A stretch of 64,000 nucleotides of DNA from Macrotrachela quadricornifera (Eukaryota; Rotifera; Eurotatoria; Philodinida; Philodinidae), in NCBI GenBank assembly GCA_022393335.1, contig JAJEKB010021311.1:1577293-1641292 (forward strand). The letters are read 5' to 3'. This document shows, in pieces, positions 1 through 11,631 of this stretch; position 1 is the first letter of the stretch, and each line of letters begins with the position of its first letter. The position numbers were made by a program, and so were the translations under genes. The notes beneath the pieces are model-generated. The model was not told the DNA's origin. It saw only the letters and a program-made list of their open reading frames with translations, and made no database searches.

Positions 1-1525
1 TGCTTCTCTGTGAAAAGTTTATTTCTATTTGACGTAATTAATTTTCTTCTTTTATTTAATATTCTATTAAAAATATAAAATTTATGTAAACTAATTAGAT
101 GTACATTATACCGATCAATGTTTGAATCCAGAGAAACAAATTAACTTCGATAAGACACAAGCATTATACAGTGCTCAGGCTATTGGATTTCTTAAATTTG
201 ATATATTCTTAGACTGGAATAAAGAGGAAAAATATTAATTGGATAAATGAGTTAAAATATTTAGATTATTGAATCTCTTCCAAGATTGATCGAGGAAAAG
301 TAATCAAAATAATGATGACGAAAGCTTATTTTCGTTCGATATTTTGCCGTTATTCACTTGGATCTTTCCCCCTATTTCTACTATTTTGCGAAAAGCAAAG
401 AAACGATCTTTTCCATTTATATTAGAGTTGTCTTCATCGGTTCATGTCTTGTGTACAATGAAATGAAAATTTTGTTTTGCTTTTGCACTTGACGAAGTCG
501 CTCTCAAAGATTGATGTGTACGTTACTGAGGAAATATATTTGACTGACCTAGCTGACTCTAGTAATGATAAACTTCTAGAAAAATCCAAACTGAACCAAT
601 TCAGTAAGACGTGGTCTCAGAACGAATTTCCTATAAAGTGTTTAGAAGATCAAAGCGATTTGCGGTTTATACATCACTAAATGAAAAGGCTGTTAGCTAG
701 TATTCTTTTGCTTTCTTCCTGGTATCTATCTCTAATTTCGAAATGGAAGATGTGTTACTTGTCCATGACTTTCCTGGAATACTTTGTGGTAGTTAAAGAC
801 ATTCGAAAATATACTTTCGTATTTAGATAAATCTATCAACTATTAACATGTCACACGTCTCTTGCCAGCAAGTACAATGTGGGTAGTAATGTTGTAAGAA
901 TTGCGTTTGGTTGTTTCCTGTTTGTGGTTCTTTCTTCTCTTTTATTTTTGTAAAAGATTTGTACTATCGGGATTACTCAGATCACATTTATTGCAAAATA
1001 AATAAATAAAAATGTGCATTCACTACTCCCTCTTACACAGTGGGAAGCTTTAGCAGAACCAGGCAGACATACGATTCTCTCGCTTAGGAATAGACATATA
1101 CTTCTAAAAAAATTGCTTCTACGATAATAAAACGCGTTCTCCAAAAAAATTGTTTTTCGAAAAAATGTGACTGGGAGATTTCAGGTCTAGTCCCCGGCCA
1201 TATTTTTAAAAAAACTTTTTTTTTAGAAATATGTTGAGACTTCTATCATTCAATGTATTTTAAGACACTGGTTCCAGGTATAATCTTAGTTTTTCTTTAA
1301 AGCACAACATGGATGTCTAAAACTGGATTTCCAATCAGAGACGTAGGGCTTTAGGACATCCCGTAAAATTGCCTAGCTCTTCCACGGCAATGGGTTCCAC
1401 CAGTGGAATCTGCCTCATTTTCAAAATAAAGTAAAAATAAAACACTCTTTTCCTTTGTTTTTCGATCATAAGTTTCGACGTATGGTATTATCTACTCTGC
1501 CTCAGTATTGTTTGAACTATTTATT
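1..1525. other. no supported gene
   Basis: AT-rich sequence. The only open frame of note (477-680, plus) opens with TTG, has no ATG and matches no family I recognise, so it is not called. No repeat or RNA gene seen. Confidence 0.5.
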
Positions 1526-1732
1526 TCATAGCATGATGTTTTTCGATAAGCAACCAAGACAATAAAATTTGTCACAATCTAAACAGAATGTTTCTAATTT
1601 CTTTGTTATTGCATTACTCGTTTTCTTTAATTTTTGCTGTCTAACTTTTGCGTAGCAGCCAGCACAATATCTTTGGACATCGAGATCAGGTTTTTCTATC
1701 TCTTCGAGCTTATAATTCGGTTTGTTGAACAT
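1526..1732 (-). pseudogene. piggyBac-like transposase C-terminal zinc-ribbon relic
   Basis: A 68-residue frame with paired cysteines spaced as in the C-terminal zinc-binding tail of piggyBac transposases: CAGC near residue 23, then CLDC, then CLGC at the end, with a lysine-rich linker between. That tail normally follows a DDD catalytic domain of several hundred residues, and I find no catalytic part on the minus strand upstream (1733-2500). It is therefore read as a leftover 3-prime end of a decayed element. A related stretch lies at 6640-6733. A standalone small zinc-ribbon protein is possible but less likely, because there is no convincing start context. The family assignment rests on cysteine spacing only. 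Confidence 0.4.
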
Positions 1733-4457
1733 TCTCTTGGAGCAGGTTTTAGATTCTCGAATCGTATACCAAGAAGTAAGGATACTACAAGTCTTTTACA
1801 AAACTATAGCATCGTCATGTGGCTTGTGTCATAATTTTCTTTATAAATCAAATAAGCATTTACTATTGATATCCCAAACATTATCTCAAATGCAACCTTG
1901 TGATATCATTTTTTAGACCGTCGGAGGTATATATGATATGGTGATAACTGATCAAATCAACCTATAGCATGTTTTCCTTCCTTATAATCAATGATAATTT
2001 GTCGCTTCATGATGGATTCATTTGTTTTATTAGGTTTTTCTGTCTCTATCAAAGTAACGAAATGGGATGGCTTTGTGGATATCATGAAAAGATTCCTTTT
2101 TTTCTTTTCATTTAATTAGTTTGATACTATTGTTGCTCTGGAGTCTATAAACTTCATTACACGTGAGCTTTTTCTGAACTATTTCATGCGCTAATCCAAT
2201 ATGATTGCTTCTCAATGTTTCAATAAGATACGATGATATCCCAAGAGACCATCTCCTAAATCCATTACGATAGTCTGCATGTACCCAACATCAGACATTG
2301 AATTCTGGATTAATGATAAACATATAGAATATGTAATAAAAAATATGATAGATAATGCGTCGAGAATCGAGGTAGTAGTAAATGGGTTAATCAATTCTTA
2401 TGGGAATATGTTTTTTAATCATTCGTTTTTGTTCGAATATAGGCAAGCTCTTTATTTTCATATTTTTTTTCATATTAGAAAATTTATTCAGTAGATTTTC
2501 TATCTACATAATAAACAAAAAATTTATCATTAATAAGATAGGTATTGTGTAGAATTTAATCAACAAAAGGTATTATTTTTAGATAGCACATGAGGTGCGT
2601 CCGAATATCAATTAGGATATATTTTAAGTATCAGAAAGAAAATATCTTTTTCTTTTTTAATAAATATGAATATTATTCATGTAGCAGCTTCATCTGAATT
2701 TACAAAAATGTCGATAAATGTTTCTCTTGATATTATGATGAATGCATTTTTATCTGTGTAATAGTAATAGGTATTGTCATATGAATATTATCAACAATTT
2801 TTAATTGTATTTTATAGTGTTAATCATTCGATACCATGAAAACAGTTCGTAATGACTTTTTAAATATTATTTACTCTGCTCTTATGATTAATCCATAGTA
2901 TCCAAATGAATAATAATAAAAAAAACAAATTTTCAATGTTGGTCCATCGCTTCATTAATAAGATTAAATGTTTGTGTAAATATTTAAATAATAACTTATT
3001 TAATTTTATTTTCTAAATTTTGATAGCTTTAATTCAAGATTTTGTCTTCTCCCTCTCATAGGCACTTAGCAAGGATCTTCCTATGGACTGTAGTAACCGA
3101 GTAGTATTTTAAATCCTATTTAGATAGAATATAATATAAAATGAAATATAGTTTTTAGTCTAAAAATATGTCGTTTTTTTATATTAATTTAAACTATGTG
3201 TTTATTCTTGAATGCATCTCTGAATATTTTCAAAAGATTGATTAGTCATTTCTTTTTATTAATGTCATACAATAATGTTCAACTAAATAAAATCTACGGT
3301 GTATACAAAAGAGAATATATGAGTTGCTTAAAGTAGAGAACTGACTATTTTATATACATGCTTAACAATTTGAATATTTATTAGTTCTCTCCATGATAAT
3401 GTTTAATTTGAATGAGAACCATATGTAGAGCATAGAAACTTCCTACACCAATTTTTGTTCAATGTAAAATGAATCATTTTTATCTCATTGATTGGTTATT
3501 TATTTTTCATTCATCTAATGATATTATTCTTTAAGTCTTTTCAGTGTTATAATTTATATGATAACATAGAGTATTTCAAGACAAAATTCAATCTTTTTCA
3601 ATGATGGTTCTCGATTTTATGGATTAAAATCGATCCTTATTCAAAGTAACTGAAATTCAGTAAGTTTCATAAAATTCAATGATATTATTCAGTTTCAAAC
3701 ATATTCAATAGAAAAAGAAAACATTTTTACACTTTCAACTGTTTCGTTTCAAAATTCGTTAGGATGCAGAATCGATGAATTTACACAGAACTTTACATGC
3801 TTCCAAAACGCACTAAATTTTATTTCAAAATAATTTTTAAAAAATTCTCATCCATCACTGCCTACAAGTAAGTATTAGTTCCATTGTTTCGCTTATATTT
3901 CCATCATTTTTTGTTTATTCAGGTTGGATAACGTCTCAATGTTTATTTTTAAAATCTCCATTTTTGACACCAAGTGTTTTTATTGTGAATCTTTTTTCAG
4001 TGTGATAATCATTGTGGGAGAAGTCAAACACAATTCATGTTGTAGAAGAGTTCGCGCTCTACAAAATCCATGTGAAGGTTTTGAGAAAAAAGTTTCAGGA
4101 AGGACTCAAAAATGTGAAGAACTACTAATTTATGACATAAATTTGTGTCTTTTGGTCTTGTATTTTGTAGATTTTCGTTAGAAGAATAATGATTTGACCA
4201 AAACTAATATCAAATTCTGAATCAATACAATAACCTGAGTCGATCCATCTATATCTCGAATATTTCTGAAACTTTCCATTTTTAATCAAAAAAGGATCCA
4301 TCTACTTTCCCTCAACGACTAACTGAACCCTGAACAGAGTAGGAAAAACTCGTTGTATCGTCGAAGAGCAATAATGTACTCTTCAAAGATGACCACAGTC
4401 CACCACCTAAATTTAAGATAAACCCCAACAATTTTATATGAATCGATGTGCTGACAA
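1733..4457. other. gene desert
   Basis: AT-rich sequence with frequent stops in all frames. Short open frames at 2279-2494 and 3924-4181 have no recognisable domain, no signal peptide and low-complexity composition. Nothing supported. Confidence 0.5.
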
Positions 4458-4551
4458 AGCCTCTTTCCAACGGTGAAAACTGCAGCTCTTTATCTCATTT
4501 CTATCAAAAGATATTCGAAAAATACCCACCCGCCTTATATTTTAAAATGGG
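4458..4551. repeat. degenerate arm of the 28.7-kb foldback family
   Basis: This stretch is clearly similar to the right arm of the inverted-repeat element at 28706-29242 (compare about 29146-29240). Shared blocks include GAAAACTGCAGCTCTTTATC and ATTCGAAAA, in the same order and spacing. Only one arm is recognised here. It is read as a decayed copy of the same non-autonomous element. Confidence 0.6.
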
Positions 4552-4596
4552 CAGTAGACAAAATTAGGTAAATTGATATTCACCGTTTTGCTAATA

Positions 4597-5581
4597 TAGT
4601 AAAACCTCCCTTAGATGGGCATCTACAGGACTTTTTCAAATCGCCCACCTTACACAGGTGCCCGCATTATAGAGGTTTTTACAGATACCAATCACAATTG
4701 TTTTCCGCAACCTGCGTCGCAGAGTACCCATACATGTATGTTACCAATCTGTCTTTAGACCTTTGATTATGCCTAGTATTTTACTATAATCATCTGACGC
4801 TGTCTCTTCGTCTAAGTTTATGTTCTAGTTTTGTATCTAGAACCAAGCTTTTCGAAAAAATTCTCGTGAAAGTACAATTTTTTTGGCAATTTCTAGTGCT
4901 TTTTCCTGAATCAAGTATCCTAAGAGTGGAATATTTTTCGCTTTTTGCGCCACAAACCACGAGAAAAGTTTCACCGATCTTGTGTCCAACTCATCTTGCA
5001 GTTTGCGTTTGACACCATTGTTTGCATTCGATTGCAAATCGTGTTTGTATTCGTCTTTTCTTTGAAGAATATTGTATACAACATCCTTTAGTACCTTTCA
5101 CTTCCTACATAATTTGCGCTATGATAGTCCAACTCCATTGGCATGGTTGTTGATCAATTCGATTGTCTCATCAAGCGTAATGTAGTGAGTGAGACGATGT
5201 CATCTCTCATTAATTTTAAAGAGTAATTTTAAATAACACGACTATTTATACTCTTTTTATTACTAACGACAAATTTAGAAATGTACAGATGAATTATTTC
5301 TTTGTTATGTCAGACTAACTTTTCTCTCTCCTATTCTCAGAACAACAAAGAGCGACGAGAAGAAAAAGAAGTGTACTGATTGTAATATTCACTATGTGTA
5401 CCCATGCAAGAGAGGTTTAATAATACAATATGGTCTAAAAAATAGTGCACACTCTCAGAGGTCGGAAGTGCCCTTGTTAGAGAGGCTCATTTCCAGCAAA
5501 GATCTGTCGGCCTTTCCGCTGAATGCCCACACAAGCGAGGTGCCCTTCTTATAGAGGTGCCTATGTAGAGAGGTTTTACTG
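4597..5581. mobile_element. decayed Tigger/pogo-like DNA transposon
   Basis: The ends are inverted copies starting AGTAAAACCTC, followed by a GGGCA/AGGCA-type block. The left end begins at about 4597 next to TA. The right end reads AGAGGTTTTACTGTA on the plus strand at 5568-5582, so both ends abut a TA as in Tc1/mariner-class insertions. Inside, on the minus strand, are remains of a pogo/Tigger transposase (4837-5182). At about 985 bp it is shorter than a full Tigger, so it is internally deleted as well as mutated. Subterminal sequence repeats the GGGCA and AGAGGT motifs several times on each side. Confidence 0.72.
4837..5182 (-). pseudogene. Tigger/pogo transposase, N-terminal DNA-binding part
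   Basis: Read on the minus strand in one frame, 5182 to 4837 gives the N-terminal half of a pogo/Tigger transposase. First comes a psq-like helix-turn-helix (TIELINNHANGVGLS). Then the NILQRKDEY block links to the CENP-B/Tc5-type second helix-turn-helix (KRKLQDELD, WFVAQKAKNIPLLG, EKALEIAKK). Two in-frame stops lie in the first domain, one about where LSYRKL is expected. The DDE catalytic domain is absent. It cannot encode active transposase. The family call is fairly secure because several blocks fall in the right order. Confidence 0.72.
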
Positions 5582-5929
5582 TAGTTTATATAGTATGTCA
5601 ATTAAGGAGTCAAAAGTAATACGAATCGAACAGTGCAAAAAGAAATTAGGTAAAGCGGAAATAAAAAAAGTAAAAATGGAAGAGCAAACATTAAGAACGA
5701 CTATATTGCTTGATGACATAAACTGATACCAGTTGTTTAGCAGTTTTTCAGATGAAGAAAAATCGTGAAAAAAATTGCGTCCACTATTTTACTACCATTG
5801 AATAAAGTATTTTCTTGTCAGATTTATAACTTCTTCGAATGTCATAAATATAGTATGTAAAAATACTTCCGACGGTATTTATCAATTATAAAGATAACTA
5901 AATTTCTCATTTCCCTTTTTGGAAATATT

Positions 5930-6280
5930 TCAAACTATTGGTAAAGACATATTTCTGATCTGAATGTTAGTGCCAGATATGTAAAATATAGAATGCTATT
6001 ATTTCATTTTCTTTTGAGATGTATAAATTGTCAATAAAAGTATATTTTGCATTTCATTTTTTCTTTTGAAATGCGGAAACAATGAATTGATATTACTTCA
6101 GTTTTTTCTTTTCCTAGTAAGACGTCAATTTTTGATAAAAGTATATTTCTTATTTCATTTTTTTCATTTGAAATATGTGAATAATAGAGCAATATTTTTT
6201 TCTTTTTCTTGAATTGTTAAAATTATACATAAAAATATATTTCTGATTTCTTCTATTCTTTCTAAATTTGTAGATCATGC
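5930..6280 (+). repeat. degenerate ~100-bp tandem repeat
   Basis: A unit of the form AAAAGTATATTTCTTATTTC followed by a T-rich stretch and GAAATATG recurs at about 6036, 6137 and 6230, with a weaker copy near 5945. Spacing is about 95-105 bases. Copies are strongly diverged. There is no coding capacity. Confidence 0.5.
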
Positions 6281-6639
6281 ATAGAACTAGTTTTCTAATA
6301 TCTAGTTGTTTTTGGAGATTGGTATTCAAAAATCAGAAATCAGAAATTTAGTCAAAACTCGTACCAGTTTAAATTTTGCCACGGCCTCAGTATATGCTAC
6401 TACTTCTTTTGCTTTTTTTTGTGTGTAATATTACATTGGCAATCCTTTTTCACACGAAACAGAATACCTACTCAAATTTATTTTTCTCTCCCTTGTGTAC
6501 TGCGCAATTGAAACAAGATAAACAAGATGCAGTTTCGATTCTATTACCTTTGTATTCTTTTCGTAGTGTTATCTTCGATTCTTCTCTCTCGATTACACAA
6601 ATTAATGAAACTTCATGGTGAATTATATTGTACTATAGA

Positions 6640-6733
6640 TTACTTCCATCAACAATTAAGAGAAGCAAGTGCAGTAGCAGCGAAAAGAGTAAAAACGTTT
6701 TGTTCTGATTGTGATAAATATTTTCTGTTTTGA
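6640..6733 (+). pseudogene. second piggyBac-like zinc-ribbon relic
   Basis: The last 30 residues of an open frame (AAKRVKTFCSDCDKYF) resemble the segment at 1526-1732 (TKKLETFCLDCDKFY). The cysteine pair and surrounding charged and aromatic residues are shared. The frame stops before the final CxxC expected. It is probably a fragment of another copy of the same element type. The upstream hydrophobic part of this frame looks unrelated. Confidence 0.28.
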
Positions 6734-6753
6734 TTCTTTCAATGAAAAGATTA

Positions 6754-7324
6754 GATGTGTCTGAAGAATATCCCCGGAAACTCGATTAAATGCTAAGAGA
6801 GCAAAACCTAGCAGATATAAGAGATATAAAGATACAGGGTTATAGTAGTGTGAGGGACTGAAGGGGTGATAGGCCTTATAGCGATTATAGGAAAACTGGG
6901 GTTATACGAGGTATAGAAGATATAGGAGGTATAGGAGATTTAAGAGATATATCTCCTATTACTTCTATAACCCATCCACCTCCTGTACCCACTATAAACC
7001 CTCAAGACACATACCTTCAAGATTGTTTTCGCGTGTGTTCCTCTTTCCGTGACACCCTCAGCGAGAGTGACGCCCTCTAGGTGTCCCTCCTCGTGTTTCC
7101 GTCGCACCCTCATAGAGAAACATGCCCTCCGTCTACGTTTTCGCCGCACCCTCAGCGACAAAGATGCCCATTGAGTGTCCTCTCGTGTTTCCGTGGGACC
7201 CTCATCGAGTCGGACGTCCTCCGTCTATATTTCCCTCCTATATCTCCTATATCTCTTATATCTGCTACGTTTTGCTTTCTTAGCATTTAATCGAGTTTCC
7301 GGGGATATTCTCCAAACGCATCAT
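6754..7324. mobile_element. foldback element with internal repeats
   Basis: Long terminal inverted repeats begin GATGYGTYTGRAGAATATCC on both ends (left from 6754, right arm ending about 7324). They continue through CCGGAAACTCGATTAAATGC and GCAGATATAAGAG for roughly 85 bases. Further in, both arms become a simple GATATAGGA-type repeat. The centre (about 7020-7230) is GC-richer and holds about four degenerate copies of a unit near 55-60 bases containing CACCCTC, GTGTTTCCGT and GCCCTC. There is no transposase, so it is a non-autonomous element. Confidence 0.65.
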
Positions 7325-7689
7325 ATGCGTCTTCAGTTATAGGACAGATAGAGAGCATCCTGTCTAGTATAGTCATGATACCAGGCGTACACGGAACTAC
7401 AACGTTCGGGTTCAGTTCGACTGCGATCATTTTTAGTCCCTAATAAAAGGGCGGAAGCAAGCTAGAAGTAGTTTCAGGATTGGTTATGGTAAGTCTACAC
7501 GCAATAAAACAAATGATTGAAAAACTGATGGATGAGAGCCATAAAAAAAACTAACGATGTTTAAAACATATTCAAACCCATACCTAATTGAATATTCAAG
7601 TATTTTCATACGCGATTATATACCTCAAGAAAACATTTGGAAAATTACCTAGATGTTCAAAGTCGTCTGAATTGGTTAGATAGCTTCCT

Positions 7690-7870
7690 TATTCTTCCCT
7701 TGAGTCCAAAGTCGAACTTGAATCCGAACCCAAACTCTTAATCCCAGTGTGAACCCGAACCCGCGCTCGGACCACATCCGAATCCGAACACTCGGACCTA
7801 ATCCAAACTCGGATTCGAACCCCGAGCCCGAAGCAATCGTACAGATCTCGAACTGAAGTTCGGGTTTGGT
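7690..7870. repeat. degenerate GAACCC/CGAAC hexamer repeat
   Basis: This stretch is built from imperfect copies of GAACCC, GAATCC and GAACTC on the plus strand, ending in the inverted form GTTCGGGTT at 7857-7865. A similar short block lies at 7403-7412. Composition is far richer in GC than the flanks. It is not coding. Confidence 0.6.
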
Positions 7871-8064
7871 GCATGTCTAGTTATACAGCTATCCAGAAAG
7901 AAGATGTAGAGTTTGAGTCCTTCCGAAAGAGGATTATCCATGTGTTCCGCCCTATTGCCATGCCTTCACATTGTTATACCGATTATGACAACTTTTTGTA
8001 TAGATTAGTCAAACAATCTACTTTTTCAACAAGTATTCAAAGTCATTCATTATATTGACGTAAA

Positions 8065-8805
8065 ATGTCGCGTAAACGAGCTGCGGAGGAGACATTCACC
8101 ACAGACCCTTCGCTTATGTCCAACACTTCGAACAATGAATTAGATGTTGATTATATTCTCCTTACGGAATGCTGTGAGCCACGTGCCGGTCGTATTAGAA
8201 ATAACCAATTGCATCATGATGAAATTGTTTTTCGCAAAATTAACAGAGGTTATGCAATTATGAAAAATGACTTCATTGTTCGCCGTCAAAGGAAACTTCC
8301 ACCTTGTAAGGCTAAAACTGATTTGGAAAAAATTCGATTCAAAATTATCGTAGGAGACTGTATCAATTGGGTAGGTGGTAATATTATTATTGATCAGCTT
8401 AAGCGGAAACAGTGTTATGCCAATGACACTCATATTCAAGCTTTAACAGACTGGGGCTCATGTTTGACTCTACTTTATGGTTATAGCGATCCAAATCAAT
8501 CAGTTACACCAACACAATTACGCAAGGATATTGAAACCATAGTAGGGAGTAAAGGAATCAGTGGCGATGAATGGGACGTTCTTAATTCTTTAAAGAGAGA
8601 CCGTAATCGAAATTGTCATATTGATGTTAATTCGGATACCATATATGAACTTGAAAACGGAATAGAAATTCTTACCAATGCGGAGCAAAAAGCTGTGCAT
8701 TCATTAGTGAAGCTCATGCGCAACAGACCAGCAGCTGACATTACGCATATGCCAACACCACATGGTACCCGCCCTAAACCTAACATTAACAGAAAAAAGA
8801 CATAA
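8065..8805 (+). CDS. orphan intron-less protein (246 aa)
   Basis: A single uninterrupted 246-codon ATG frame in otherwise stop-rich DNA; I do not recognise the family. The N-terminus is basic (MSRKRAAEE), suggesting nuclear or nucleic-acid association. Residues 95-200 look like a folded alpha/beta-to-helical domain: FKIIVGDCINWVGGN, then GISGDEWDVLNSL, then a helix-rich part ending VHSLVKLM. The tail is short, proline-rich and basic (RPKPNINRKKT). No signal peptide or membrane segment is present. Codon use is more GC-rich than the surroundings, which supports a real gene. The C-terminal third resembles weakly the other orphan at 11632-12348. Possible identities are a domesticated transposon or retroelement ORF, or a lineage-specific gene. 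Confidence 0.65.
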   Translation: MSRKRAAEETFTTDPSLMSNTSNNELDVDYILLTECCEPRAGRIRNNQLHHDEIVFRKINRGYAIMKNDFIVRRQRKLPPCKAKTDLEKIRFKIIVGDCINWVGGNIIIDQLKRKQCYANDTHIQALTDWGSCLTLLYGYSDPNQSVTPTQLRKDIETIVGSKGISGDEWDVLNSLKRDRNRNCHIDVNSDTIYELENGIEILTNAEQKAVHSLVKLMRNRPAADITHMPTPHGTRPKPNINRKKT

Positions 8806-9579
8806 ACGACCATAATTTCGGTGTATTTTTTTTTGCAGAAATCAGGTGAGATTTCAACCATGCTACCTATTGTATGTTTAGAGAACACCTACAGATCTAC
8901 TAAGGATCCAAGATACTGATTAGATTTTGTTTGATGCTTTGAAGAAAAAAATGTCAGACAATTGATTGTTTGTTCTTCGAAATCTGATTGGTCGCAACGA
9001 ACTATACATTCAATAGACAGTACATCTAGATAGCATAGTGACACTTAACTTAGAGATAGTTTTTATTACAGCTAACAACATTTGTTTTTCTTCCAATTTA
9101 TTCATTCAGTTAGATTTTCACGTTGATTTTTCAGATAAAGAACAATATTTTTTGAAATTTTCTCCTATTTTCATTCAATATTCCGGAATGATCTATTATG
9201 CAGCAACTCGAAACTATTTTCCAGTGACCATACCTTTTATAAGAATATCTAGAAAATGTCTGTTTCAAAATGGTATAAATATATCTGGCACGGGAAAATC
9301 GATCATCCTGATCAGAAATATCATCTTGATTTTACAGAAAAATCTTTACTTTAGTTAAGAAATGAGTTTCTTTGGATCAGATTACATGAAACTCTTTTTT
9401 TTATTAGCTAGCATCGCTGATCCTTCTATCTGATACTTCAAAACAGGATTAGTCTGCAGAAAAGAGTTTATAATGTTCGAGCTCTGTTTGTTGTCTCATT
9501 ACTGAGGAAAAATGTCTAAAATTGTCCGATGTCGTTTTGAGGACCACACCAATTACTGAGAAACCAATTCTATTGTAAT
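8806..9579. other. intergenic, nothing supported
   Basis: AT-rich. An open frame at 9038-9358 has unremarkable hydrophobic composition, overlaps no known domain and is likely chance. A TATAAAA-like string at 9746-9751 lies inside the neighbouring repeat element and has no gene downstream. Confidence 0.4.
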
Positions 9580-10291
9580 CCCATGTCACCACTTTTTTGT
9601 CAACTACGCCACAGTTGCGTGCAGTCGTGATTCTGCGGCGCAGTTGCGCGTAAATGCGACGCAGTGTCCGCAGTGCGCTTAACTGCGGCGTAGTTGCGTT
9701 CGCATCTGCAACGCAGTCGTCGTAGTTTGGACTCACGCATGGGGGTATAAAAGGAACTGTCACAAGCGTTCTATCTCATTTTAACCTTTTACAATGAGAA
9801 AGATACACCATTTTTTTTCTAAAAAAGAAATCAATGCCATGGTGTACTAAATGATGAATTATAAATTAATTAATGTTTATTAATTCATTAATTTATTAAA
9901 TTTTTATTAAATCATTAAATTTTATTAAATTTTATTAAATTATTAAATTTCATTAAATTATTAAATTTCATTAAACTATTAAATTTCATTAAATTATTAA
10001 ATTTCATTAAACTATTAAATTTCATTAAATTTTATTAAGTTATTAGGTTTTATTAGTTTATTAATTTATTTTAACTTATCAATGATTTAAATTTATTTAT
10101 TACTTTTTATTTATTTAAAAAATACTCATATTGACTGGGCGCCTTCTGTTACAAATGCCATTTTTTATCGCAGTTGCGGCGCAACTGCGACACAATTGTG
10201 CGTAACTGCGGAAAATGCTGAAACTGCGTCGCAGTTTTTCGCAATTACGGATCGCAGTTACGCGCAACTGCGCCGCAGTTGAACACATGGG
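9580..10291. mobile_element. repeat element with GC-rich CGCAGTTGCG arms and AT core
   Basis: It is bounded by inverted CCCATGT (9580-9586) and ACATGGG (10285-10291), each followed inward by a form of TCAACTNCG. Two GC-rich arms (about 9597-9735 and 10150-10280) are packed with variants of CGCAGTTGCG and its complement CGCAACTGCG. An AT-only tandem repeat (9850-10110) separates them. No protein is encoded; the open frames across the arms are repeat artefacts. It looks like a non-autonomous foldback element whose arms grew by motif duplication. Confidence 0.55.
9936..10040 (+). repeat. 18-bp AT tandem repeat
   Basis: At least five head-to-tail copies of an 18-base unit ATTAAATTTCATTAAAYT, alternating T and C at the second-last position. 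The flanks grade into less regular ATTAAATTTT repeats. It lies in the core of the element at 9580-10291. Confidence 0.8.
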
Positions 10292-10388
10292 ATGTAAAAG
10301 CTTAATAAAAGTCATAACTTTTTGTCCACGTTCTAATGATGAAACACAGAATTTTAGAAAAGAAAGAATTGGTAATACTGTTAAGGGT

Positions 10389-10390
<2 letters not shown>

Positions 10391-10428
<38 letters not shown>
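10391..10428 (+). repeat. (TA)19 microsatellite
   Basis: Uninterrupted TA dinucleotide run of 38 bases. Confidence 0.95.
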
Positions 10429-10431
<3 letters not shown>

Positions 10432-10439
10432 TTTAGATA

Positions 10440-11631
10440 GCCATTAGCGTCTCGATACAAACTGATATGTTCGTCATATTTATTATGTCAAGTTATTTAC
10501 AAACGCCTGTTTCCAATTGTTATAGTCTTGCACTGATAGGGCATAGTAGATTATTGATTTGACGCAGTGAAAACATCCTGAGAAGTGAAAGAAGCTTTTT
10601 CACTATTCATTTGCCACAACCTCAATTCTATAGGTACATTTAGAGCACTATGACATGCTGAATATAATTCGTAGTTTCTTTAAAGACATCGCCAGTTCTT
10701 TTTTTCAAGATTTTTTTGTTTCATCGTTACGAAGTACACAAAAAATTATGGTTGTGAGTAAGTTTTTATGCTGTAATGAAATTGACTTTCTAGTAATCGA
10801 TGTGGTGCAAAAAAACTGGTTTCGAGTATTTTTTTGGGTTGCGCTCTTCAGCAATAATCCTTTTGTCGATAACTGGCGAAAATCCACTCAATTGTTAATC
10901 TTGTGATAAACGTTTGATGGGCTTTCGTTGATATTTGTCAAAGTTTGATGTATTTCCTCCAATTATCACAGAACAGTATGAAAGCTGCATGTATATGATA
11001 ACTATGGTCAATACTATTAAAATGTATCTCGTTTCTTTCACCCACTATGTGTTCCAATATGATCGAATCATCTTTTAACTGAAAAAACTTAAATTGAAAG
11101 GAAACAGTAGAAAATATGATGTCAAACAAGTTAATAATAACAAAAACAAAAAAGACGAGAATAAATCAATCACGATATAGTGATGGATTTGACAATGAAT
11201 ATGTTAAGTATATTTTAAAACACTATTTGGATTTCTTTCATTTTCTTCTATGACAAACAGGTTCACCAGCAAAGCAAGAGATGCTAGTGTTTTAGCTATG
11301 AATGCCTTTTTGAGTTCAAAAATGTAATAGTTTTTCAGTCCGTTTAGTCTTATGTGCTGCTCTACATGTTGATTCACAGATATGGCATAGATGCATATCA
11401 TCTATGAATGTAGCTGATACAATACTTCTAATCAATGCCAAAGTAAGACACAAATTGGTGAAAGCCTATTTGAGAAAGTCTCACTGGCAAAGTTTCGACT
11501 GTTTTCTATGAATAAGTTTTGTGCATATGTTCTTATAGATGTAAAAAGTGAGATGATTTGCAAAAGTGTTTATACCGCTTGACATAGGCTGTCTTCCGTT
11601 TTAGATAAAGCGTCTTTACGCTAGCTATCAA
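10440..11631. other. intergenic, nothing supported
   Basis: Several short frames occur on both strands (for example 10655-10906 and 11204-11401), with no domain, splice context or codon bias. They are treated as chance. Confidence 0.45.

Noticed and set aside
7805..7830. GGATTCGAACC on the plus strand, the complement of a tRNA B-box, suggesting a minus-strand tRNA
   Set aside because: It lies inside a degenerate GAACCC repeat. The T-arm stem and the other arms do not pair, and no A-box lies at the right distance.
8140..8439. 99-codon open frame on the minus strand inside the 8065-8805 gene
   Set aside because: Antisense shadow of a real frame; no independent support.
9449..10436. Cys/Arg-rich short frames on both strands near 9.5-10.4 kb
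   Set aside because: They are translations of the CGCAGTTGCG repeat arms, not genes.
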